A stretch of 8,853 bases of DNA from the NCBI GenBank assembly GCA_002351795.1, contig DEHG01000146.1:7766-16618 (forward strand). Reading direction: 5' to 3'. Position 1 is the first letter of the stretch. The number at the start of each line of letters is the position of its first letter. The notes below the pieces were generated by a model. The model was not told where the DNA came from. It saw only the letters and a program-made list of their open reading frames with translations, and made no database searches. Made by a program: the position numbers and the translations under genes. This document shows, in pieces, positions 1 to 5,856 of this stretch. The stretch comes from Ruminococcaceae bacterium UBA2806. Lineage in GTDB: Bacteria > Bacillota > Clostridia > Oscillospirales > Acutalibacteraceae.

Positions 1-70
1 GAATAATGAATAACGAATAATACAAAAATGCTCTGTGAATAATTCGTTCTTCACTATTCATAATTCACTG
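1..70. repeat. AT-rich imperfect inverted repeat, cut by the left window edge
   Basis: The segment at 1-21 is built from GAATAATGAATA and ACGAATAAT. Its imperfect reverse complement lies at 37-66, where the same two blocks recur separated by about seven extra bases. Together they could fold into a long AT-rich hairpin. Short dispersed palindromes of this GAATTATGAAT type are common between genes in clostridial genomes and resemble miniature mobile elements or repetitive extragenic sequences. I cannot confirm copy number from one window, and the left arm may extend beyond base 1. It lies just downstream of the tRNA gene and has no coding content. Confidence 0.45.
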
Positions 71-101
71 AACCCCTGAAATGAAGCATAGGGGATATAT
101 A

Positions 102-186
102 TGCCGGTGACCGGACTTGAACCGGTACGGTATCAACTACCGAGGGATTTTAAGTCCCTTGCGTCTGCCTATTTCGCCACACCGGC
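102..186 (-). tRNA. tRNA-Leu (anticodon UAA)
   Basis: Read on the minus strand this is a complete 85-nt class II tRNA. The acceptor stem pairs GCCGGTG (186-180) with CACCGGC (109-103), and the discriminator is A at 102. The anticodon stem AGGGA/TCCCT encloses the loop CTTAAAA (154-148), giving anticodon UAA at 152-150, which decodes UUA and probably UUG. A long variable arm (GGTAGTTGATACC) and a T arm containing GGTTCAAGTCC are present; the long variable arm is typical of tRNA-Leu. The 3' CCA is not encoded and must be added after transcription. A well-placed promoter lies directly upstream. Confidence 0.97.
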
Positions 187-202
187 GTATGTCAACGTTA
201 AT

Positions 203-231
203 ATTATAACACAGCTTTGATCAAAATTCAA
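203..231 (-). promoter_or_regulatory. Promoter of tRNA-Leu
   Basis: On the minus strand the sequence reads TTGAAT (231-226), a 17-base spacer, and a perfect TATAAT (208-203). This predicts a start near base 196, about ten bases before the mature tRNA 5' end, as expected for a tRNA transcription unit. The surrounding DNA is AT-rich. Confidence 0.8.
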
Positions 232-261
232 TAGTTTTTTTATAGGATTTATTGACCTGTA

Positions 262-292
262 AAAGAGTACGGGGGCAGCAGTACTGTCCCCG
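262..292 (-). terminator. Probable intrinsic terminator of the GNAT gene
   Basis: Eight bases after the GNAT stop codon, the minus strand folds CGGGGACAG (292-284) against CTGCCCCCG (278-270). One mismatch interrupts an otherwise nine-pair GC-rich stem with a 5-base loop. The tail reads TACTCTTTTA, which is only moderately U-rich, so termination may be incomplete. It separates the acetyltransferase from the tRNA promoter. Confidence 0.55.
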
Positions 293-300
293 GAACTATC

Positions 301-1143
301 TTAATCATTGTTTTCGATTTTCAGAAGATAAAGCTTGTCCTTTACGCTGAAGCCCGATTTGCCCCAGAGAGCAACAGCTGATTTGTTGCCGACATGAGTG
401 TAAAGTATCGGTGTAAGTCCGCTTTCCCTGATCTTATTGAGGGCAAAGATGCACATTTTATATCCGTAACCCTTGCGGCGCTCATCTTTAAGAACGGCAA
501 TGGATTTGATCCTCAGATACTGCTCGGTCTTTCCGCCGATAACAGCATTTGCAACTATTTTTCCATTCTTGACAAGACCGTACATTTCCATATTAAGGTA
601 TTCGTTTACCTTGCGCTCGAATTTTTCTGTCCAGCGGAATTCCTCTTTAAGTGCGTCATAGTAATCAAAAACCAATTTCTTATGCACTTCATTGTTCTTG
701 TCGATATGAAGTATCTCTTCATCGCTTTCGAGTACAGGCATATTTGCGCCGTCTTTTTTGTTGTAGATGTAAACAGCAAGTGAAAATTCGTCCTTGACGC
801 TGTAATTTATCTCAAGCGTTGTAAGGGCGTAAAGATCGGAGAAGGTAGTGGATACTTCCTCCTTGAGATAGATCTCAGCCTTCGGGATATTGCAGTCACG
901 CAGGAAACGGCAGATATCAATGAGCTTGTTTGTATCGTCTTTTATTGCGTCGGCAGTCCAGAGCCATATGCGGGGACTGTTATTTGAAAAGAGTATTATA
1001 ACGTTTTTGTGATCGGAATATATCTTGCAGTTGGGGGCAGTCCTTGCCGATTCAATGGTATTGAAAATAATAGCGTCAGAGATGTACTCCTTATTGTTGA
1101 AGATCTCATCGTTTCCGGAAATCTGTTCAAATTTAGTAGCCAT
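301..1143 (-). CDS. GNAT family N-acetyltransferase, two-domain
   Basis: The protein has 280 residues. I place the start at 1143 (MATKFEQ) because GGAGG lies seven bases upstream at 1155-1151; an ATG eight codons earlier (1167) lies ahead of this ribosome site and is unlikely. The C-terminal half (about residues 140-280) is an acetyl-CoA-dependent GNAT fold: SIAVLKDERRKGYG (214-227) contains the R-x-x-G-x-G acetyl-CoA pyrophosphate loop, and NKSAVALWGKSGF (253-265) is the usual late helix and strand of the family. The N-terminal 130 residues do not show a family I can name and may form a second, degenerate GNAT-like domain. The substrate is unknown; small molecules, amino acids and protein N-termini are all possible. 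It is transcribed alone from its own promoter, facing away from ptsHI. Confidence 0.85.
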   Translation of the reverse strand: MATKFEQISGNDEIFNNKEYISDAIIFNTIESARTAPNCKIYSDHKNVIILFSNNSPRIWLWTADAIKDDTNKLIDICRFLRDCNIPKAEIYLKEEVSTTFSDLYALTTLEINYSVKDEFSLAVYIYNKKDGANMPVLESDEEILHIDKNNEVHKKLVFDYYDALKEEFRWTEKFERKVNEYLNMEMYGLVKNGKIVANAVIGGKTEQYLRIKSIAVLKDERRKGYGYKMCIFALNKIRESGLTPILYTHVGNKSAVALWGKSGFSVKDKLYLLKIENND

Positions 1144-1151
1144 AAAAAAAC

Positions 1152-1202
1152 CTCCGTACAGGTGCATATTGTTCTCATACGACAGATCATACTCAAACGG
1201 AG
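1152..1202 (-). promoter_or_regulatory. Possible 5' UTR stem covering the GNAT ribosome site
   Basis: In the GNAT leader, CTCCGT (1202-1197 on the minus strand) is a perfect complement of ACGGAG (1157-1152), which contains most of the GGAGG ribosome site. Pairing would close a 39-base loop and hide the site. Six pairs with such a large loop is modest, so this may be chance. Confidence 0.25.
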
Positions 1203-1261
1203 TCTTTGAAGAATAATTTCAGAGATCGTCCAGATAAAGAACAGTCTGTCAGTATGATATT

Positions 1262-1290
1262 ATTTTAAACTATTTTAGCGTTTTTTGCAA
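1262..1290 (-). promoter_or_regulatory. Probable promoter of the GNAT gene
   Basis: The minus strand reads TTGCAA (1290-1285), a 17-base spacer, and TAAAAT (1267-1262). The predicted start is near 1255, giving an untranslated leader of about 110 nt before the ATG at 1143. The -10 matches consensus at five of six bases. Confidence 0.55.
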
Positions 1291-1478
1291 TATCTTTATA
1301 TATGCTTTTTTAGATTTTATGTATTTTATTTAACATTTCAGGCAATCAGACAGCTGTTCTTAACCTGAATGCAGTTTATAGATCAAATAAAAGTGTATCT
1401 ATGTTTAATATTATAGGAAATGTAACCGGAAAAAGTCGCAAGGTGTGAAAAATTAAAAAGATTTGCAGAAAAATATAT
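1291..1478. other. AT-rich divergent intergenic DNA
   Basis: This is the central part of the 432-base gap between the divergently transcribed acetyltransferase and ptsH. I see no credible small gene, RNA gene or strong hairpin. A reading frame crossing 1383-1604 on the minus strand lacks a ribosome site and overlaps the ptsH promoter and start. A poor catabolite-element-like sequence at 1420-1434 has two mismatches to the consensus core and is not convincing. Confidence 0.5.
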
Positions 1479-1506
1479 TTGATTTTTTATCTGAATAGTG
1501 TATAAT
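1479..1506 (+). promoter_or_regulatory. Promoter of ptsHI
   Basis: TTGATT (1479-1484), a 16-base spacer and a perfect TATAAT (1501-1506) are placed to start transcription near 1513, about 63 bases before the ptsH ATG. No second promoter is evident between ptsH and ptsI, so both genes probably depend on this one. Confidence 0.7.
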
Positions 1507-1510
1507 TGAT

Positions 1511-1525
1511 ATGTATGCGAAAATA
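1511..1525 (+). promoter_or_regulatory. Candidate cre (CcpA) site at the ptsHI start
   Basis: ATGTATGCGAAAATA matches the Gram-positive catabolite element consensus WTGNAARCGNWWWCA at 13 of 15 positions and spans the predicted transcription start. CcpA uses Ser46-phosphorylated HPr as its corepressor, and the encoded HPr has Ser46, so feedback is possible. The match includes freely matching positions, so this is tentative. Confidence 0.27.
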
Positions 1526-1575
1526 TCGAACGATTATTACACGATGAAAAGAAAAGAGAAAAAGGAGAAAAGAAT

Positions 1576-1842
1576 ATGGTCAAACAAAAATTGCTTGTGA
1601 TCAATCCGGAAGGTCTTCATCTTCGTCCGGCGGGAGTATTCGCTCAGGAAATGGACAGATTTAAATGTGATATAACCATACGTTATAAAGGCACAAGAGT
1701 AAATGCAAAAAGTCTGCTGAGTATTCTTGCAGCCTGCATAAAGTGCGGAAGTGAAATAGATATCGAATGTGATGGTCCGGATGAGCTTGAAGCAATAAAT
1801 AAGGCTATAGAGCTGATCGAAAGCGGTTTTGAAGGAGTCTGA
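1576..1842 (+). CDS. ptsH: Phosphocarrier protein HPr
   Basis: This 88-residue protein is the usual length for HPr, the small cytosolic carrier that takes phosphate from enzyme I and passes it to sugar-specific EIIA domains. The active-site motif GLHLRPAG places the phosphorylated histidine at His15 with Arg17 beside it. Ser46, in VNAKSLLS, is the site used by HPr kinase/phosphorylase in Firmicutes, so this HPr can also act as a catabolite signal. Having His15 separates it from Crh, which lacks that histidine. GGAG (1564-1567) sits eight bases before the ATG. ptsI begins four bases after the stop, and the ptsI ribosome site lies inside the ptsH 3' end, so translation is probably coupled. Confidence 0.96.
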   Translation: MVKQKLLVINPEGLHLRPAGVFAQEMDRFKCDITIRYKGTRVNAKSLLSILAACIKCGSEIDIECDGPDELEAINKAIELIESGFEGV

Positions 1843-1846
1843 TTAT

Positions 1847-3550
1847 ATGGTCAGAGGAACAGGAGTTTCGGAAGGCATAGGAATAGGCTTTGTTCATATA
1901 TTAAAGGAGCAGAAGCCTGTTTTTGAAAGGCACAGTATAACAGATGTTGAAAAAGAGCTTGAAAAACTGAGAAATGCAGTTGGCAGCTTTGTAATATCTA
2001 CTGAAAAGCTTGCCGAAAAGCTCAAAAATGAAGCGGGCGAAAAGGAAGCCGATATACTCAATGGTCATATAATGATAATGAAGGATCCTGTGCTGACCTC
2101 AGAGATAGAAAAGCTGATACAGGGCGGAGAATGTGCAGAATCAGCCGTGGAGCAGATATGCAATATGTTCATCAGTGTATTTTCCGCAAGAGATGACGAG
2201 CTTACAAGACAGCGTGCCGCAGATATGGAGGATCTGAAAGACAGACTCATAAAGCATCTCATAGGTGCGGATGATATTCAGCTTTCAACTTTGCCGCCTG
2301 ATACGATCCTTTGTGCAAGGGAGCTTACTCCGAGCATGACGGCAGGCATAGATAAGGAGCATATTGCGGGGATCATTACAGAAAAGGGAGGAGAGACCTC
2401 TCACTGTGCGATAATAGCAAGAGCCTGCGGCATACCTGCGGTATCAGGGGCTGAAGGTATAATGCAGCTTGTTCATGACGGTCAGAAGGCAGTTATAGAC
2501 GGGGCGACAGGAGAGATAATACTTTCTCCTGATGAAGAAACGATGGAGCTTTGCCGTGAGAAAAAGGCGCAGTATGATGAAAGTGTCAGTATTCTCCGCA
2601 GCTACAAAGGCAAGCCTACTCTGAATTCTGACGGGGAAAAATACAGTGTTCTTTGCAATGTGGGAAACGCTGAGGATATAGATAAGGTACTCAGCGGCGA
2701 CGGCGAGGGGATAGGACTGTTCAGGACGGAATTTCTTTTCATGGACAGGAAAAAATCACCCGATGAGCAGGAGCAGTTTGAGGTATACCGTACTGCCGCA
2801 TTGAAGATGCAGGGCAGACCTGTTATAATCAGGACAATAGATATAGGCGGAGATAAGGATATACCGTATATGGAGATGGATGAAGAGGATAACCCTTTTC
2901 TCGGACTGCGGGCTGTAAGGTACTGCATGAAGCATCCCGATATACTTCATGAACAGCTCAGAGCCATACTCAGGGCATCTGCATTCGGAGATGTAAAGAT
3001 ACTTGTTCCAATGATTGCGGATATTGGTGAATTGAGATTTGTCAGGAATATGACCGAGGATATAAAAAAACAGCTTTCCGCAGAGGGGAAAGCATTTAAC
3101 GAAAACATAGAAACAGGCGTAATGATAGAGACGCCCTCGGCATGCCTGATCTCAGATATTCTTGCAAAAGAAGCGGATTTTTTCAGCATAGGTACAAACG
3201 ATCTTATACAGTATACAATGGCGGCAGACAGAGGTAATTCTGATGTTTCATATCTGTATTCTGTTTTCAAGCCGTCCGTATTAAGGGCGATAAAATATAC
3301 TATAAGCTCGGCAAAGGCGGCAGGAATACCTGTTGAGATGTGCGGAGAAGTTGCTGCAGACCGGCTTATGACTCCGCTGCTTATATCATTCGGGCTTGAT
3401 TCGTTCAGTGTAAGTCCGTCTTCGGTGCTTGCGATACGAAGGGAGATCTCATTATACACAAAAGAAAAAGCCGACAGGATAGCGGAAGCTGTTATGCAGA
3501 TGTCATCATCAGAAGAAATAAAAGAGTATTTGGTTCAGAATAATAATTAA
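1847..3550 (+). CDS. ptsI: PTS phosphoenolpyruvate-protein phosphotransferase (enzyme I)
   Basis: This enzyme autophosphorylates with phosphoenolpyruvate and transfers the phosphate to HPr. The chosen ATG at 1847 gives 567 residues, normal for the family, and has AAGGAG at 1832-1837; a TTG at 1829 lies upstream of that site and is rejected. Domains in order are the HPr-binding helical region and swivelling phosphohistidine domain (about 1-220), with GGETSHCAIIAR placing the active histidine at 186, then the C-terminal TIM barrel. The barrel shows IIRTIDIGGDKDIPY, the GVMIETPSA strand, FFSIGTNDLIQY, and the catalytic cysteine at 499 in VEMCGE. No sugar-specific EII genes are nearby, as is common for the general PTS genes. 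Confidence 0.97.
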   Translation: MVRGTGVSEGIGIGFVHILKEQKPVFERHSITDVEKELEKLRNAVGSFVISTEKLAEKLKNEAGEKEADILNGHIMIMKDPVLTSEIEKLIQGGECAESAVEQICNMFISVFSARDDELTRQRAADMEDLKDRLIKHLIGADDIQLSTLPPDTILCARELTPSMTAGIDKEHIAGIITEKGGETSHCAIIARACGIPAVSGAEGIMQLVHDGQKAVIDGATGEIILSPDEETMELCREKKAQYDESVSILRSYKGKPTLNSDGEKYSVLCNVGNAEDIDKVLSGDGEGIGLFRTEFLFMDRKKSPDEQEQFEVYRTAALKMQGRPVIIRTIDIGGDKDIPYMEMDEEDNPFLGLRAVRYCMKHPDILHEQLRAILRASAFGDVKILVPMIADIGELRFVRNMTEDIKKQLSAEGKAFNENIETGVMIETPSACLISDILAKEADFFSIGTNDLIQYTMAADRGNSDVSYLYSVFKPSVLRAIKYTISSAKAAGIPVEMCGEVAADRLMTPLLISFGLDSFSVSPSSVLAIRREISLYTKEKADRIAEAVMQMSSSEEIKEYLVQNNN

Positions 3551-3567
3551 GCAGAAGGAAATAAAGA

Positions 3568-3607
3568 AAAGCTTTGCAGTTGATCACAATGATTACTGCA
3601 AAGCTTT
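3568..3607. terminator. Bidirectional terminator between ptsI and queC
   Basis: AAAGCTTTGCAGT (3568-3580) and ACTGCAAAGCTTT (3595-3607) form a perfect 13-pair stem with a 14-base loop. On the plus strand it is followed by AATATTTTCC, and on the minus strand by TCTTTATTTCC. It lies 17 bases after the ptsI stop and 34 bases after the queC stop, so it can end both convergent transcripts. Confidence 0.85.
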
Positions 3608-3620
3608 AATATTTTCCATG

Positions 3621-3641
3621 ATCCGTGTGAGTTTCACGGAT
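3621..3641 (-). other. Small hairpin directly after queC
   Basis: ATCCGTG (3621-3627) pairs perfectly with CACGGAT (3635-3641) around a 7-base loop, adjoining the queC stop codon. There is no U-tract after it on the minus strand, so it is more likely to stabilise the mRNA 3' end ahead of the main terminator than to terminate by itself. Confidence 0.4.
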
Positions 3642-4313
3642 TCAGGCTTCTGTAATACCGTTAGCAAGAAATGCAGCAGCCCTGTCCCGGCAGGTTCCGC
3701 ATTTTCCACATGGACGATCGCCGCCCTCGTAGCAGCTCCATGTCATTTCATATGGTACGCCAAGCTCCAGACCTGTCTTTACGACCTGAGCTTTGTTCAT
3801 GCCGATAAAAGGCGCTGTTACGGTCAGGATGTTTCCGCTGCCAATGTATATTGCGCTGTTGATAGCATTGTTGAATTCTTTGCTGCAATCGGGATATGCA
3901 TTTCCGGCGGCATCGTCCATATGAGCACCGTAATATATTTCTGTGCAGCCGTTTGAAAGCGCAATGCTTGCGGCTGAGGATAAAAACAGACCGTTGCGGA
4001 AGGGGACATATGTGGAAACAGGCGCACCGTTTGTTTTTTTGAGCTGGGCTTCATAGCTTTCTTCGGGAATATCCTGCTGTGAGCCTTTTAGAAGGGAGCA
4101 GTCCGAATCCTCGAAGATCCTGGTAAGATCAAGCTGTTTAAGCCTGACATTATAGTAAGCGGCAATTTTTTTTGCCGCTTCTATTTCCTTGTCATGCTTC
4201 TGTCCGTAATATACAGACAGTGCAAGTACCTCGTCATTTCCGTATTTTTTTATTGCAAGGGCAAGACAGGTCGTGCTGTCCACACCTCCGCTGAATAATA
4301 CCAAAGCTTTCAT
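3642..4313 (-). CDS. queC: 7-cyano-7-deazaguanine (preQ0) synthase QueC
   Basis: QueC converts 7-carboxy-7-deazaguanine to preQ0 using ATP and ammonia, the third step of queuosine precursor synthesis. The 223-residue length fits the family. The PP-loop ATP pyrophosphatase motif SGGVDSTT is at residues 8-15. The C-terminal zinc site is complete, with cysteines at 194, 202, 205 and 208 in CYEGGDRPCGKCGTC. GAGGAG lies eight bases before the ATG, inside the end of queE, and only three bases separate the queE stop from this start, so it is the last gene of a tight operon. Confidence 0.96.
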   Translation of the reverse strand: MKALVLFSGGVDSTTCLALAIKKYGNDEVLALSVYYGQKHDKEIEAAKKIAAYYNVRLKQLDLTRIFEDSDCSLLKGSQQDIPEESYEAQLKKTNGAPVSTYVPFRNGLFLSSAASIALSNGCTEIYYGAHMDDAAGNAYPDCSKEFNNAINSAIYIGSGNILTVTAPFIGMNKAQVVKTGLELGVPYEMTWSCYEGGDRPCGKCGTCRDRAAAFLANGITEA

Positions 4314-4316
4314 TAA

Positions 4317-4976
4317 TTATACTCCTCTTTTTTGCGGATCCCATATGTATTTATGCATTTGCAGCTGTAAACGCACATACTTCATATGTCGGTCGATCAT
4401 GAATTTTACCATATCCGCAGTATCAATGCCGCCGAAAACAGGGCTGAAATAAATATGACATTTTTCTTCAAGATCAAATTCATTTATAATCTGAACAGCT
4501 CTTTCAAGATCCTCCTGAGTACCCGATACAAATTTGACGGTATCATGAATATTCAGCAGTCTGAAATTGTCGGTACACATATATTTTTCCATGCCGCTTG
4601 ACGGGAGCTTGTAGTCCATTGTAAAGACGGGACGGTAATGCATCTGTGCAAATTTTTTCAGCGGTATGCTGCCGTTTGTTTCGATCTCAACACGCATACC
4701 GTTTCTGATAAGCATTTTTATGAGTATTTCAAGATCATCCTGCAAAAGCGGTTCGCCGCCTGTAAGCGTTACATTTTTAACGCCTGAACTGACAGCCCAC
4801 TCTGTAAGGTACTCAGCCGATGCTATCTGAGCCTTTGCCGAAAAGCTGTTTGCCCAGCGTGTGTCACAGTATGAACATTGCAGATTGCAGCCCCTGAATC
4901 GTATAAAAGCGGCAAGCTCTCCGGTATGGGCGCCCTCGCCGTTAATGCTTATGAATTTTTCCATTATTGGGTACAT
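4317..4976 (-). CDS. queE: 7-carboxy-7-deazaguanine synthase QueE (radical SAM)
   Basis: QueE is a radical S-adenosylmethionine enzyme that contracts the ring of 6-carboxytetrahydropterin to give 7-carboxy-7-deazaguanine. I chose the ATG at 4976 (MYPIMEKF, 219 residues), since GAGGAGG lies six bases upstream; a frame opening at 5018 adds 14 residues ahead of this ribosome site. The cluster-binding motif CNLQCSYC gives a regular CX3CX2C with Cys30, Cys34 and Cys37. SINGEG (10-15) is the family N-terminal signature and TLTGGEPLLQ contains the glycine-rich SAM site (72-76). The start overlaps the last 35 bases of queD, a sign of translational coupling. Confidence 0.95.
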   Translation of the reverse strand: MYPIMEKFISINGEGAHTGELAAFIRFRGCNLQCSYCDTRWANSFSAKAQIASAEYLTEWAVSSGVKNVTLTGGEPLLQDDLEILIKMLIRNGMRVEIETNGSIPLKKFAQMHYRPVFTMDYKLPSSGMEKYMCTDNFRLLNIHDTVKFVSGTQEDLERAVQIINEFDLEEKCHIYFSPVFGGIDTADMVKFMIDRHMKYVRLQLQMHKYIWDPQKRGV

Positions 4977-5400
4977 TTTGATCCTCCTCATAGACGGCGC
5001 AGTTTTCAGCCGTTTCATATACAGCTACCGAGCAGACAGGTATTCCTTCGCCTTGCAGAATTTTGTAAAAATGCTTTGCAAGATTTTCGGCTGTAGGTCT
5101 GAACGGAAGCTCTGTTATGCTGAAGCCTTCACCGGCAAGCGCCTGTAAGGTAATATCACACAGCGAACCCTTTTCGATAATAAGAGTATGGTCATAGCTT
5201 TCGGCAAGCGCTCTGACTGTTTTTTTCAGATCACCGAAATCTATCAGCATACCCTTTTTGCAGCCGCTTTCAATAAGATTGTTTCCTGCGGCAGAGACAA
5301 CGAGCTTCCAGCAATGCCCGTGAATGTTTGAGCATTTGCCCTCGTAGCCTTTCAGAAAATGGGCGCTGTCGAAGGTCGCTTCCGTTTTTAGAATATACAT
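4942..5400 (-). CDS. queD: 6-carboxy-5,6,7,8-tetrahydropterin synthase QueD
   Basis: QueD is a PTPS-fold enzyme that makes 6-carboxytetrahydropterin from dihydroneopterin triphosphate, the first committed queuosine step. At 152 residues it is slightly longer than many QueD proteins, the extra length being a polar tail (about 139-152) that overlaps queE. Zinc ligands are His14, His27 and His29; Cys23 is the catalytic cysteine just before SNIHGH. The Asp70-His71 pair in SYDHTLI and the substrate-binding glutamates in RPTAEN (Glu106) and VYETAEN (Glu130) are also present. AAAGGTG (5414-5408) precedes the ATG by seven bases. It is the first gene after the riboswitch leader. No folE or queF is in the window, so GTP cyclohydrolase and preQ0 reductase must be encoded elsewhere if the pathway is complete. 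Confidence 0.95.
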   Translation of the reverse strand: MYILKTEATFDSAHFLKGYEGKCSNIHGHCWKLVVSAAGNNLIESGCKKGMLIDFGDLKKTVRALAESYDHTLIIEKGSLCDITLQALAGEGFSITELPFRPTAENLAKHFYKILQGEGIPVCSVAVYETAENCAVYEEDQNVPNNGKIHKH

Positions 5401-5427
5401 AATTACACACCTTTGGGGATATTGTTA

Positions 5428-5462
5428 CAAAAATAAAAAGCGTCTGCAAAATAGACAGACGC
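5428..5462 (-). terminator. Intrinsic terminator in the queDEC leader (riboswitch expression platform)
   Basis: On the minus strand GCGTCTG (5462-5456) pairs perfectly with CAGACGC (5446-5440) around a 9-base loop, followed by TTTTTATTTTTG. It stands between the operon promoter and the queD ATG with no gene in between, so its natural role is to stop transcription before queD under some condition. Confidence 0.85.
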
Positions 5463-5476
5463 ATCCATATAAAATA

Positions 5477-5498
5477 AAAGGGCAGATAATACCCCTTT
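5477..5498 (-). other. Second leader hairpin with U-rich tail
   Basis: AAAGGG (5498-5493 on the minus strand) pairs with CCCTTT (5482-5477) around a 10-base loop and is followed by TATTTTATATGG. It resembles a weak terminator or pause site upstream of the main leader terminator. A small CGGC/GCCG hairpin at 5502-5516 precedes it. Confidence 0.4.
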
Positions 5499-5527
5499 AT
5501 GCGGCAATATAAGCCGTGAAAAACTGA

Positions 5528-5575
5528 GGATGCCCTGGTTTTGTTTAACGACAGGATGGCGCAAACGAACTGTCG
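5528..5575 (-). promoter_or_regulatory. preQ1-I riboswitch aptamer (candidate, Tte-like tail) with antiterminator arm
   Basis: In the leader RNA, CGACAG (5575-5570) pairs with CUGUCG (5554-5549) to form P1 around a 15-base loop. The 3' tail UUAAACAAAACCAGGG (5548-5533) closely follows the class I preQ1 aptamer tail UUAACAAAACAAGG as I recall it from Thermoanaerobacter. A CG in the loop could pair with the tail C and G to give the short pseudoknot helix. The loop is about five bases longer than usual. Directly after the tail, GCAUCC (5533-5528) complements GGAUGC (5466-5461), which overlaps the 5' arm of the leader terminator, a ready antiterminator. Binding of preQ1 would be expected to favour termination and lower queDEC expression. 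Promoter, terminator and queuosine genes all support this; the exact class needs a covariance search. Confidence 0.72.
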
Positions 5576-5600
5576 GGAAAAACGATTTCCTGTAAGCTTT

Positions 5601-5629
5601 ATTATAATCCTTTATTATTATATTGTCAA
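5601..5629 (-). promoter_or_regulatory. Consensus promoter of the queDEC operon
   Basis: The minus strand reads TTGACA (5629-5624), exactly 17 bases, then TATAAT (5606-5601): both hexamers are perfect sigma-A consensus. The predicted start near 5594 gives a leader of about 194 nt before the queD ATG. Such a strong promoter fits control by attenuation after initiation. Confidence 0.92.
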
Positions 5630-5646
5630 CCGATTAAGTCAGTAAA

Positions 5647-5754
5647 TTACAGAAATGATTTTTTACATTGCTGAATGAAAAGTGCTATGACGGTGATAAC
5701 AAGCGTAGCAGTTATACAGACTTCAATGACACTGAAAGTCGGACGTAAGGGCAA
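5647..5754 (-). CDS. Candidate 35-aa single-helix hydrophobic peptide
   Basis: I do not recognise this peptide with certainty. A TTG at 5754 lies eight bases after AAAGGA (5768-5763) and opens 35 codons. The product starts MPLRPTFSVIEV, continues with a hydrophobic stretch (ITATLVITVIALFI), and ends with the charged tail QQCKKSFL. This one-helix-plus-lysines plan is like holin-like or type I toxin peptides of Firmicutes, and like many other small membrane proteins. It lies between the ATPase gene and the queDEC promoter, on the same strand, with no clear promoter of its own. The TTG start and short length make it uncertain; the good ribosome site and the clean membrane segment argue for it. 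Confidence 0.38.
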   Translation of the reverse strand: MPLRPTFSVIEVCITATLVITVIALFIQQCKKSFL

Positions 5755-5803
5755 AAAGTCTGTCCTTTCACATTTTCGTTATGCCCGTTCACGGAATCAT
5801 ATC

Positions 5804-5849
5804 GACCCGCTTATCATTCCTACCGGTTCAGAGAGATGATAAGCGGGTC
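5804..5849. terminator. 13-bp inverted repeat after the ATPase gene
   Basis: GACCCGCTTATCA (5804-5816) and TGATAAGCGGGTC (5837-5849) are perfect complements around a 20-base loop that contains ACCGGT. The hairpin begins seven bases after the ATPase stop codon. On the minus strand it lacks a U-tract (GATATGATTCC follows); on the plus strand TTGGTTGTTATTTC follows. It probably ends or protects the ATPase mRNA, and might end a plus-strand transcript instead. Confidence 0.6.
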
Positions 5850-5856
5850 TTGGTTG

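Noticed and set aside
71..95. CCCCT/AGGGG hairpin just after the tRNA as a terminator
   Set aside because: The stem is only five pairs, the loop is 12 bases and no U-tract follows, so I could not support it as a terminator.
394..783. 129-codon plus-strand frame within the GNAT gene
   Set aside because: It is antisense to the acetyltransferase coding region, with no ribosome site and no recognisable domain.
1383..1604. 73-codon minus-strand ORF between the divergent genes
   Set aside because: It overlaps the ptsH promoter, ribosome site and first codons, lacks a ribosome site, and its translation is low-complexity from AT-rich DNA.
2947..3459. 170-codon minus-strand frame within ptsI
   Set aside because: It is fully antisense to a well conserved part of enzyme I and shows no motif or ribosome site of its own.
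5501..5533. Plus-strand preQ1-I-like fragment (a CGGC/GCCG hairpin followed by GAAAAACTGAGGA)
   Set aside because: The tail resembles the Bacillus-type aptamer, but it lies on the strand opposite to queDEC, lacks the conserved loop, and has no target gene downstream. The minus-strand aptamer fits better.
5687..5839. 50-codon plus-strand ORF antisense to the small hydrophobic peptide
   Set aside because: It has no ribosome site and its 3' half is made of the inverted repeat at 5804-5849. It is better explained as a shadow frame.
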